DNA of 64,000 nucleotides from Celoporthe dispersa (Eukaryota > Ascomycota > Sordariomycetes > Diaporthales > Cryphonectriaceae): assembly GCA_016584495.1 (NCBI GenBank), contig WAID01000002.1, positions 992,001 to 1,056,000 of the forward strand, read 5' to 3'. This document shows, in pieces, positions 1-10,665 of this stretch (position 1 is its first letter; the number at the start of each line of letters is the position of its first letter). The position numbers and the translations under genes are program-made. A model generated the notes under the pieces. That model ran no database searches. It saw only the letters and a program-made list of their open reading frames with translations, and was not told where the DNA came from.

Positions 1-81
1 CTCCGAACACTGCCGCCGTCTTGTTTGTCTCCTGAGCCGCCCCGGCCGGTCCCTGCTAACCTGATCGCGTGCTACCTCTAG

Positions 82-2912
82 ATCGATGACGGCGCCAAAG
101 AGGCCCGTGTCGTAGTCGACTCCGAGGAGGAGCCCCTGCGGGTGCTGCTCGAGACGAGGATCCACAGGGAGGATGGTTTCCAGAAGCAACAAGGCATGTC
201 GCGCTTATAAGATCCCCTGCGGCCGGCCGGCCGGCGGGCGTCGCATCCACGGGTACGGGCGCTAACGAGACACCACAGAGACGCTGATCGTCTGGACCGA
301 GCCACAGACCCAGGTCGACATGGCGCTGAGCTTTCAAGAGCCGGACGGCTGCGCCCAGATATGGTTCGTCTTTGCCACTAACCAGTAGTGCTTGGCACAC
401 CCAAGGCGCTGCTGCTCCCGGACGACTCTCCGCATCGTACTGACCGTGTCTCTGTCGCACAGGAAGTTCGTGAACGACGTTCAGCGCAGCATGGTTGGCG
501 AGCACGACGGTCAAGGTATACCGCCCCCCATGCGCCGTTCCTCACGGCCGCGGACATAGAGGACCTGACCGTTACTGACTCTGGACCCGCGCTCAGCAGA
601 TGATAGCCTCTCGGACGAGCTCGGCATGGACATCTCGACGGCCATCCAGCTACCCCCCGCCGAGCTGGGCGCCCTTTTGGACCTCGAACAGGCCATCCGC
701 ACGATCAGCTCGTCGACAGGCGGTCGTGACGCCCTCGCGAAACTGATCATGCACGAAGACTACATCGGCAAGCTGATACCCCTCGTCGAGATGGCCGAAG
801 ACCTCGAGAGCCTCCCGGACCTGCACCGACTCTGCAACATCATGAAGATCATCCTCCTGCTCAACGACACGACAATCATCGAACATGCCGTCTCGGACGA
901 GTGCGTCCTGGGCGTGGTCGGCGCGCTGGAATACGACCCCGACTTTCCGCAGCACAAGGCCAACCACCGCCAGTGGTTGAACAAACAGGGGCGGTACAAG
1001 GAGGTAATCCGGATCGAGGACGAGCAGATCCGCAGGAGAATCCACCAGACGTATCGCCTGCAGTACATGAAGGATGTTGTGCTGGCTCGGATCCTGGACG
1101 ACCCGACCTTCTCGGTTCTCAACTCTATGATCTTCTTCAACCAGGTCGAGATCGTGCAGCATCTCCAGAGCAACACCGGCTTCCTGCACGACCTCTTCTC
1201 CATCTTCAGCCCGGAGGCGAAAGCAGAGCAGCTCAGGAAGAAGCAGGCGGTCCTCTTCATCCAGCAGTGCTGCGCGATCGCCAAGAACCTCCAGCTGCAG
1301 GCCAGACAGGCTTTCTACTCCAGCCTGTTGAACCACGGCCTCTTGATGGTCATCCACTTTGGGCTCCGCAACTTTGACGTCTCGGTCCGGGTCGGCGCTA
1401 CAGACATCCTGGTCTCTATGATCGACCACGACCCTCACATGATCCGTCACACCCTGTTCGTGCAGTTCCGCGCAAAACAGCTTCCCTTGACGGATGCGCT
1501 CATCGACCTCCTCCTGGTGGAGGTGGACCTCGGCGTGAAGTCCCAGGTATCCGACGCCCTCAAGGTGCTGCTCGACATAATCCCGCCAGGCCAGCTCCAG
1601 GACGGCGGGATCAAGCTCGTCAACGGGGAGCTGCAGCCCCGACCACGGATGGCAGGCCAGGCCAATACCCTGGAAGGCCAGCAGCAGCTGATCCTCGAAG
1701 ATTTCTACAGCCGGTCGGCGGTGAGGCTGTTCAGGCCCCTCCTTGACCTGGAGGGACAGACGGAGCTCAAGTTCTCCGTGCAGACCGAGGACATCTTCAC
1801 TTACCTCAACGACATGCTCGGCTACTTTGCACGACAGCACCACAACCTCTGCAAGAAGTTCATCAGGGGAGCACAACATCGCCCAGCGATTCGCTCAGCT
1901 GCTCTCCTGCAAACAGAAGCACCTGCAGCTTGGTGAGCCCCCACCCTGACCATATATCCCTACCCTGATCACGGCTAACGCTCTGCAGTCGCAATCCGTT
2001 TCTTCCGTCACCTCGTCAACCACGTCCCGGACGAGTTCTACATCAGGCTCGTGGCTGAAGCGCAGGTCCTCGGCCCTATCCTGGATGTGCTCCTGCTTAC
2101 ACTACCGCGAGACAATCTTCTTAGCTCAGCTTGTCTGGACATTTTCGAATACATCCGCAAAGAAGGCGTCAGGGATCTTGTCAGGCATCTAAGGGAGAAT
2201 TACAAGGAGAAGCTGATGGCGCTGAGCTACATCGAGTGTTTCAGAGAACTGGCCCGAGAAGCAGAGACGGCCCGGATCTATGCGAGCAATATGGACAACT
2301 TTAGCATGGATTCTGAAGATGAGATGGCCCGCCGGCCATCCCACGTGAACGGGCGCATGATGGAGCATATCAATATGGACCAGATGGAGGAGGACTACTT
2401 CAACGGCTCAGACGATGAGGACGAGTCACAGGGCAAGCTGGCAGCGAGCGACCCGCTCAGCAGCGGCCCTGGCCCTCTGAGCGCCCTTGTGGACTACCAC
2501 TCGGACGAGGAATCAGATGAAAATGGCGATGTGGTGATGAAGCCTGCCAAGCCAGAGGAGGACAAAGGAGGCGCAGCCTGGAGAGAAGAAGCAAGGGCCA
2601 AGCACGCCCAACAGGCCGGATACGATACCCACCCTCCCGTCATCGACACCCCCGGAGCGACTGAGTGAGAAGCGACGTCGCGAGGAGGATGACGATGACG
2701 ACGAGCTGGGGAAGATGATGCAGCAGCACAAACGGCGGAACAGCCAATCCAGCATCCAGAATGCTGCCGGGGCTGCCGCGGTCCTGCGGAAGAAGAAATC
2801 GTTCAACATGTCTGCAAATTCTGGTGCTGGCTCTCGGAAGATCGACATCAGACTCTCTTCTGTCCAGAGCCCTGTGGGCCAGAGCTCTTCGGGACAAGAG
2901 TCTGACTCATGA
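82..2912 (+). CDS. psy2: Serine/threonine protein phosphatase 4 regulatory subunit 3 (Psy2/SMEK), 5' partial
   Basis: In the family this subunit targets the PP4 catalytic subunit to nuclear substrates such as DNA-damage checkpoint proteins. The 5' end lies left of the window; bases 1-81 are the end of an intron. Exons fit as 82-193, 279-363, 463-509, 600-1932 and 1989-2912, all in phase. Visible family landmarks are ETLIVW and MALSFQEPDGC near the start, the helical Smk-1 repeat region (from about 626), LLSCKQKHLQL joined across the last intron to VAIRFFRHL, and LPRDNLLSSACLDIFEYI. The tail is acidic (DDDDDELGKMM) and then basic. Two frame breaks are present: one extra G in GGGG at 1866-1869 before EHNIAQRF, and one extra base between about 2531 and 2580. 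The second could instead be a 45-nt intron (2531-2575). The intron at 194-278 starts with GC. Identity is very secure. Confidence 0.92.
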
Positions 2913-3095
2913 GGGTCTCCTGGAGACTTTTTGTTGCGGCCATCAGAGAAAACCAGATGCCGCCATGTGTCTGGATGAAGACGTCTAGAGACCAGCTAGT
3001 CTCGGCCCTGGGCGGGTGTGTCTTGACCGGACTGGTGGCGACAATCCCCTCCCCTCCTCCCCTTCAAACCCTTGGCACATCAACATGCTCATTTC

Positions 3096-3100
<5 letters not shown>

Positions 3101-3127
<27 letters not shown>
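3101..3127. repeat. GA dinucleotide microsatellite
   Basis: An uninterrupted GA run directly after TTTCGTAAA, in the probable 3' flank of psy2. It continues into imperfect GACAGA units. Confidence 0.9.
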
Positions 3128-3133
<6 letters not shown>

Positions 3134-6100
3134 CAGAGAAAGAAAGCTACAAAGATACCAAGTCAGCGAGAATATGATATGAGGGCGAGGGCAACCACTG
3201 AGGGTCTACAATGAAGACGCGTGGGCGTGAGACGGAAGAAGACATCATTCGTGTATGGGGCGAGACCAAAAGGGTGGAGAAAAAAGGAAAACCAACTCTG
3301 CTAGCATTACATACATGCATTTTGTATCATATATCAGGTTTGGCGGGTTCGGATTAAGGGGGGGGAAGGGCGCTCACGGGGTGGCGTTGCGGTGTAGTCC
3401 GGTGTTTCTATACCTGGGCATAGTCCTACTCAAGTAGGTAGTCTTGCAAGCAGCACAGTTATCGCGTGTCTGGAGGTACCTGTGCAAGCATGAAACGCGA
3501 TACACACAAAGAGGGAGGGAGAGGCACCTCAGCACGGGGGGGCGACAACGTCGTCCTCTTGTGGGCCGAGTGGTCTCGCAATAGAAACACACGAGTCACG
3601 GATGTTGCCTGTCACGAAGCAGAGCAGCCAGCCAGGGGCGCTGGAGGACCACACTAGGCTTTGAAACAATACTGGAGTCGCACAGGGAGAAATGTCTTAT
3701 ATCTAGAGGCAGTCCGCTCCCGTTAGTTTGGTACCACGTGGCGCCATAAGATGGATGCGGAGGTCGGCTGGATTGCATACCTTTATACATTGGTGGATGT
3801 GGATGTAGATGCTACTAGTCTACAGCAATCTGTATATCTTTATATATATAGATACAAATAGTGTAACCAGGCTAATGAGCACTTTCGTGGCACTTGACCA
3901 GTTCTACTCCATAACCTCATTTTCGATAGTAGTTCATGCTGCTCTCCTCCGCAGACTCCAGACGATTGGCCACGGCACACGGCCATAACTGCTTCAAGAC
4001 TGAGAGTACTTGCTGGGGGGGGTGTGTGGGGCTTGTGTTGGCATGTTCTCTGTTGCTGTTGTCTCTCTCGTGATCATTCGCGGTAGTGTTTGGCTATATG
4101 TTTGGTAGGGTATAGCGGGGCACGATATTCGTTTACTGGTCGTGAAGAAGGCATTATGATGCTGCCAAAGTTAAGTCAAGGAGATGGACGTGCTCGACTG
4201 GTATCTCTTCTCGACTCATTGTAGCATCTCAAGAGGAAATAGGTGAATGGGACGACCTGGGATGTCGATGTAGACATATTCGAGACAATGTCGTTATGAC
4301 TTGGACCAAAAAAGAACAGACAGAGAGAAACCAACTTGTCCTAATTATCAGAGCGTTTCTTCTTGAGAAAGGAGGCTGCCCTCTATATCTTGCCGTCTGA
4401 TCCCCATAATCAGACCAAGCCCTCTCTTCCAGAGAATGTCCCGTGCACTTGCTCACTGTAGTAGCATGCTTGGATGAGTTGTGTATGATTTCTGGTTCGA
4501 ACACGATGTGTTTGTTCCTACTATTTCTGACCACTCTGAGGCATCAGGTACGACATGTCTGCATCTTGACGACGAGAAGAAGGAGGCGGTCACAGCGAGG
4601 TAGACTGACTAGATGTAACCATGATGGATGACCCTACAACACAGCACGCCTACGTAGAGGATACTCAACAAGGAGTGGTCAGAGATAGTACAAGTCCAGA
4701 CTCTCGCGGTGGCACAGGCCGTGCACACCGCGCCCCCCAGCACAGAAGAAGCTGAGCAGGGACGGTGGTACAGACCAGGCTTTCTAGAGGGCACACGGTA
4801 TATTTCCAGGGAGCTGCCCTGGGTGACAGGTCACGGGTGAGATACCGGGAGGGCGCGTGATTGTTCATCTCGCTATAGGCGGGATCTCTGCGAGTGTGAC
4901 CTGGTGAGCCGCGTTGGAGGGCGGCGGTTTCAGGTGGGCACAGCTTGCCAGCAACAGGAATGTGTGTGCGTCCATATCCCCCTCTGGCAAAAAAAAGTTC
5001 AAAGGCTGTGTGGCGGGGCGGTCGAGGTCGGACTCTGGTCTGGGCGGTCTGGGCTTCTGGGGCAAGTCACAGTGTCCCCCCAGCTGCCGTGCTCCCAAGT
5101 CCTGCTGCAGTCATCACATCACCGCAGCCGAGCGGCCGCCTCTAACAAAGGCCCCCAGGACGGGTTTCCCCAAACCGTCCAGCCTTAGAGACCGATCACA
5201 GCACCAAGCAGGCTCTCCCCCGATCCGGTATCTTTGATGACTCAAGTCGATATGCACCCCAGAACGATCCCTCTCGACATTTCTTCGCCTGGTCCCACTG
5301 TCAGGGGCACCTGGCTCCTTTCCCCTGGCTGCGAGCTTGACTAATGGCGCCGAGATCATCTCGAGACGTTGATGCCTGTGAGGAGAAGAGAGCCTGACTT
5401 AGTAATCAGCAGACCCAGTTCTGGACATGATTCTGCGAGGGCTTGGGGCACGAGGTGCTTGAACAGGCAGGTCGTCCGCTGGTGTCCCTCTCTGGCATCG
5501 GCCCTTCGCCGGGCAAGCTGCTTGCTCGTCGACGTGGCGCTCGTGGATGTACATATGGCAGCTAATGCAGGGTGGGGGGTGGCGTTGCTGTCTCCCTGTA
5601 GCTTGGAAGTCGCATATGAGTGTTCGATCTAGCTTGATCATGCGGTCGGTGCTGCTCCTCCGTATGAGGACACTAGAGTACGATCGGATGATAGGATGAG
5701 TCGCAGCTCTGTTCCTCGCAGCCATTCCTGAGCCATCGGAGCGACCACTCCATATAGGTTTATGGACGGAGGTTTGGAGATCACTCGCCAGGAGAAACCG
5801 GCCCAGCCATCTCGTCCCTGTCGCTCAGGTTGGACATTCATGGGTGACAATCTGCCCTATCTCTTGTGCCTTAACAACATACGGCATGAGCATGCAGTCA
5901 TACACAACCGGGAGGCGGCCACGACTCCCCCAGCCGAGGAGGTCCCCTCTGAATGTCTGACAAGTCTCAGCCGACTGAGGTCTGCAGGATATGGATCTTC
6001 CTGTTTGTCTGGTGCGGTGCAGGCGTGCTGACCTTCGTTTCGACCCTGCGCGAGCCGGCTATGCTGTATCATCACTGGTGGTCTTCACCTCACATCGGTG

Positions 6101-8272
6101 GCTGCGCTAGTCCGAGGAAGCCTGCCGTCATGATCCCCTCTCTCCAGCCTGACGGGATGTCTGCAAGAAGCAGAGGAGGCGATCCGGCTGCGGTGGGGAT
6201 GCGAGGCATGTTGAGCAGACGCACCTTGGATGCCCACGACGGAGACCGGATCACGAGGCCGAAAAAGGACCAACAAGTCTAGTCCATGGCCCGTTCCGCC
6301 TCTCATGCGTCCATGTAAGAGAAAGGCGCCCGGTTATGCTCGGGACCAGAGTTCACGAAAGTCGCCCCAAAGGATGAGGCTGTGGTAAAGAGTGGGAATG
6401 CCGTGCTTCACGCTGCTGTAAGCACGCACCCACGTTGGTTTCAGGCAGACATGTTTCGTGATCCTCCAGCACTCATCTTCATCAGCGTAGTCGCCACCAA
6501 CTCACGATTTTCAGTCCCGACAGGCTTGTACGGAACTTGGGTTTCCTGAGATAGTGCCCTCGATCAAGCAGATGGCCTGCCCTTTATGGGGGTCCTTCGC
6601 AGCCACACAGCCTCGAGCAATATGGTGGATCACGCCGGACTGCTTCGGTTCGTCCTGTGGCGACACCAGGGGGCTGGAGCCCCCCCCCATATATCTATTT
6701 CTGGAGTTGATCCGATAGTCATTCTTCCGCGGAAATCATCGTTGTTCGGAAGCCATGACTGAAGCCGTGCTGGGCACCCTTCATCCTTCATGGGGAAGGG
6801 GGACGTATCGACCATGCGGGGAACTTTTGATGACAACCCTTCTTGTGTCGATACCCTGCAGCAGAGGGTCCACAAGTAAGCCTGTTGACAGCACGTTGCG
6901 CTCGACTAGTCATCCATAAGTACGTCCTATGGGTGGCTACATGCGTGTCTGTACGCCCCAGCGTCATGGTGTACAACCTGCAGGGCGTCAGCAGTACAGC
7001 GATCGCGGGGCCGCAGGCTGACCCTCCCTCGGGCCGCTATCCAGCACCGCCATTGCTCTGTTGTAACGTCTTTGAACTTGCTTATTCAGGCATGCGCGAG
7101 ATCCAGATAGGAATCCGAGTGCGAGATTAGATCGCGGCTGCAAGAGGGACTCGGTGATCATCATTGCTGCATCTGTAAGGGTTCATGATCGGGTGGTGGC
7201 CGGTATACTCGCGGCCCTAACAGGGTGTAAGACGATAGAATCCCCTCTCCGCTCGTATTGACTACCCGGTTCGAGCTGGCCATGGAGGTAGGTGATCGGA
7301 GTCAGCAGCAGGTCGTAAGGATGCTACTCTCCAGGCGGGCAAGGTGCTGGTGCAAGATTCTGGACAAGAGCTGCGTTGTGTAGGCAGGCGGTCGGGTCAT
7401 TGCGATAGCAGCCAATCGAGCTGTTGGTCTCTGAGATGGCCGAGCACATGTCCCTGCGTGTCTTTGATAAGCAAGGTCCTGAGAGATGGACACGGCACAC
7501 CTCGTCCAGCCCCGGCAGAACGGAGTCATCCATCAGGCAGGAGACAAGACCAGAACGGAGACGATGGGCTAACGAGGAGCAATTTGGCCAGGAGTGCCTG
7601 CAGGTGATGTCAATGTACCAGCCGACATCCATTGTGAACCCTGTATTATAGAGACACAATCCGTCAGCGTGCTCTCTCCGTAACGGTGTGCCAACTGCTT
7701 CTTGGGCTTTTCTCTGCACAACCCGTTGCCTGAAGAGCACCCAGGGACGACTGTGCTTCGGCCTAACATCGCCCAGCCCCAGCCGGTCACCGCTGCTGAA
7801 GGTAGGTGGTCACGATTTCCGTATAATGCCCATGCCGGGGATCTCGCCAAGATGGTAGATTGGCTCTGACTAATCCTCTGACAGTCATGCCGCCTCCGAG
7901 AAAGACAAAGAACGAAAACGAATTTACCAAAAACAGACCAAAACCAAACCCAGCCGACACCAAATCCAAGACGACGTAGGAGATGCCACCCCAGGAGACG
8001 GCACTTGGTGCCGAGCCCGTGTGGGAAATACCGGTGGGTCCCTTGGGACGGGCTAGGACAGCAGCCTACTGCACGCTGCAGAGCCCCCGACGGTCAGTCA
8101 TCTCGCAGCAGCTGCGCACAAATTTCCCCAAAGTGGTAAATAGCACTGGCTGCTGTGAGACTAGTGCAGTGCGGTGAAATTGTCAGAGCGCAGCCACAGG
8201 CGGTCAGCCAAAGCCGAGGGGCGGAAGGGTTCGGATGTGAATGTGATCTGTCCGCCGCGCACCTGACGGAGT

Positions 8273-8298
8273 CAGCAGCAGCAGCAGCAGCAGCAGCA
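8273..8298. repeat. CAG trinucleotide tract
   Basis: About nine CAG units in the gene-free region. It makes poly-Ser/Ala/Gln or poly-Cys stretches in the overlapping spurious frames, and it is not part of a credible gene. Confidence 0.85.
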
Positions 8299-10511
8299 AG
8301 AAGGAGATGGGGCTGCGTCCGTGTCGAGGCTGACGACGACCTCGAGGAGGTCACCATGGCCATTGGCCGACCCAAAAAGCAGCACTCTCTCAGAGTATAA
8401 GCCCCGTGCCAGATGAGCCGGGTGGCACCTCGACGACGCTGGCAGCCCAGCCGCTCTCGCATGATTTTCGGAGACGCAAAGCGGCGGACTGCGCCCTGGT
8501 TGACAGTCACTACCTACACGTGAAGGGCGAGAGGGTGTGAAGGATGCGGCCAAGGACGCCAAGAGCCAGCCACGATGGCTGGTATTTGCCGTTTCCAGAT
8601 GTCCACTAGACATTGCCCCGGCGGTGATCTGCTGGGTCCTCAAAAACAAAGCAATGCTGCAGTGTGTGTCCGGTCCTTCCCCCCTGACAGGCTGCACCTG
8701 GCGTGCCTGTGCCGCCCAGCCCGATTTCCTGCCCTTGATGGACATTCTGACCCTTCGCAGGTGGGCGTCGCCTCTTCTCAGCACGGCAGGCCAAAGATGA
8801 GAACGTCGAGGGATGGAGATAGATGTGGGAGGAGGGCGGGAAAAGGTACCGTGCAGGTCCACCGCGCACAACAGCTCGCAGTACTCGGGACCGACCAACC
8901 ACCGTCCTTTTCCTGCGTACCGGGGTTGGCCAGGCTTCTCTCGTATTGGGACGTTGTGCAGGTTTTCTTTTTCATTTCAGCCGCCATCCAGCCACACGAA
9001 GCCGACGACCGCATATCTGCTGACAAAACACACACAAGTGACAGCGTCATCTTTCCGAGGCGATGGCGCTGAGATAATGATCTAGTAATGAAGGATGGGG
9101 GGACGGGTTCTGCTGCTGAATGGCCGTGTCCTGGGTATCCGTGCAGACAGCATATCAATGTGAGACACCGGCCGCAGGGTTGCTATGCATGCTGTGCAGG
9201 CTGTGTGCATGGGGGGGCTTGGGAGAGGGCCAGCCCAGGGCCAAGCCGGTGAGAAAGGCCAGCAGCTGGCAGGGCGCGGCAGGGACGGTAGGACGGCAGG
9301 ACGGCAAGCCCTGTTCATTACGTAATCAGCACACCCATGCACTACCCATGTCCGTTCTCCAACACCCCCCGTTTTCTGCAGTGTGCACCAAAAAAACCAA
9401 GACCACCCCTCCCTCCCCCCCTGGCCCCTTCCCCCCCAATCGACTCTAAAAACCCGTGCCAGAACGAGAAAACCCCGCCTGCCCGTGTCGTTTCCCCCTT
9501 CCTCTTCTCCATCTTACATAAACAACCTCATCCGCTGACTTAGCAGGCCTTGAACTTGCAAGGACTAGACAAGTCATCCCTCCATTCTCGCATCGAAATC
9601 GCATCGCCCGCCCCCCCTACCAGTGTAACTCTACTAGGGCGGCCCGTCGCCTGTCGCCCTTGGGAGAGAGAGAGGAAAAGAAAAAGAAAGAAAAAAAGGC
9701 GAGCCTGAGCTGCATTTGTCGCCTCGCGATCGAGTCTCGTCAGCAAGAGCCATCACCCAGAATACGCCAGCTGACGGACAGCTCGACCGTTCGATCCGTC
9801 AGTCATCCATCAAGACATAGGCCTGGTCTTCTCCAGGGACAGAGAGAAAACAAACAGGCGAGCGGCCAGGTGCCATAATACAGGCGTCGCAGCACCGAGA
9901 ACTACCAGAGAACAGAAACCTCTCGCCCCGGGGCATGATCGAGTGACCCAGCACTCACCCCACCCTCATAATTCACACGAGACAAGAGGAGAAGGGAAGA
10001 GCCAGCCAGCCAGGCCGAAGACAGAACCAATACTGCATTCACCCACCCGGTTCACCATCACCCGTTTTCAAACCAAACCCCTCCCCCCTATCAGCCAGCC
10101 TATCAGCCTACCGGGCGGGTCGGAGATATTTCCACTGCCCATCGCCCTCCCAAGGTGACAGATCCTTGCCTCGCGCGCAATCGTTCTGGGTCATTTAGTC
10201 ATCATTCCTCAATCACAATCCGGACCCGCGCGCCTTGGATTTACCTCAACTCAGACAGCAGCCAATCTCCCTGTGCCAGCTTGACCACCTGGACCGTCGA
10301 GCCGATAGTCCACCACGCGAGAGAGAGGGGCAAGGGGGGGCTACCATTATTTTTAAGGTTTCCCTGCCCGGCGCGCTGAGTCAGATCGGTCCTGTTCTCC
10401 CAGTGGCCAGACGGATTTGTCAGTCCATCAGTCAGTCGCCATCAGTATTGCGTGTCTTTGTCACCTTCTCACCTCTGGGCCAGACGACCCGAAAGCGACC
10501 AGAGCAGGGCC

Positions 10512-10563
10512 GAGAGAGCGAGAGAGCGAGAGAGAGAGAGACACACACACACACACACACACA
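10512..10563. repeat. Compound GA/CA microsatellite in the kapC leader
   Basis: GA units pass directly into about eleven CA units roughly 100 bases before the proposed kapC start codon, so the tract would lie in the 5' UTR or core promoter. A second CA run lies at about 10855-10874 inside the proposed first intron. Confidence 0.85.
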
Positions 10564-10665
10564 GTGAGAGGAGCATACGCACGCACCGGGCCCACACAGC
10601 AAACGCGTCGTCGACTTCTCCCTGTGGCCGCGTCTGCCTGTGATAAAACGCCCAGCGACTGGAAG

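Larger units (their letters stand above)
2913..10665. other. Long gene-free region between psy2 and kapC
   Basis: I find no coding region I can support in this 7.7 kb. Open frames are at most about 200 codons, low in complexity, overlap on both strands and match no family I know. The first few hundred bases are probably the psy2 3' UTR. A GA tract lies at 3101-3127 and a CAG tract at 8273-8298. From about 9300 to 10665 the sequence becomes rich in C, pyrimidine tracts and short repeats, as in long fungal 5' leaders, so this part is probably promoter and 5' UTR of kapC. Confidence 0.5.

Noticed and set aside
650..1879. 409-codon minus-strand open frame opposite psy2
   Set aside because: Antisense shadow of a conserved exon; the GC-rich third positions of the sense gene leave the opposite frame open. 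No family resemblance.
4443..4534. Possible tRNA, from a GGTTCGAAC-like B box
   Set aside because: No matching A box, anticodon stem or acceptor stem could be folded around it.
7260..7300. Second B-box-like GGTTCGAGC
   Set aside because: Same reason: flanking bases do not form a cloverleaf.
8272..8898. 208-codon minus-strand frame in the gene-free region
   Set aside because: Ends in poly-Cys from the CAG tract, has no recognisable domain and overlaps equally long plus-strand frames.
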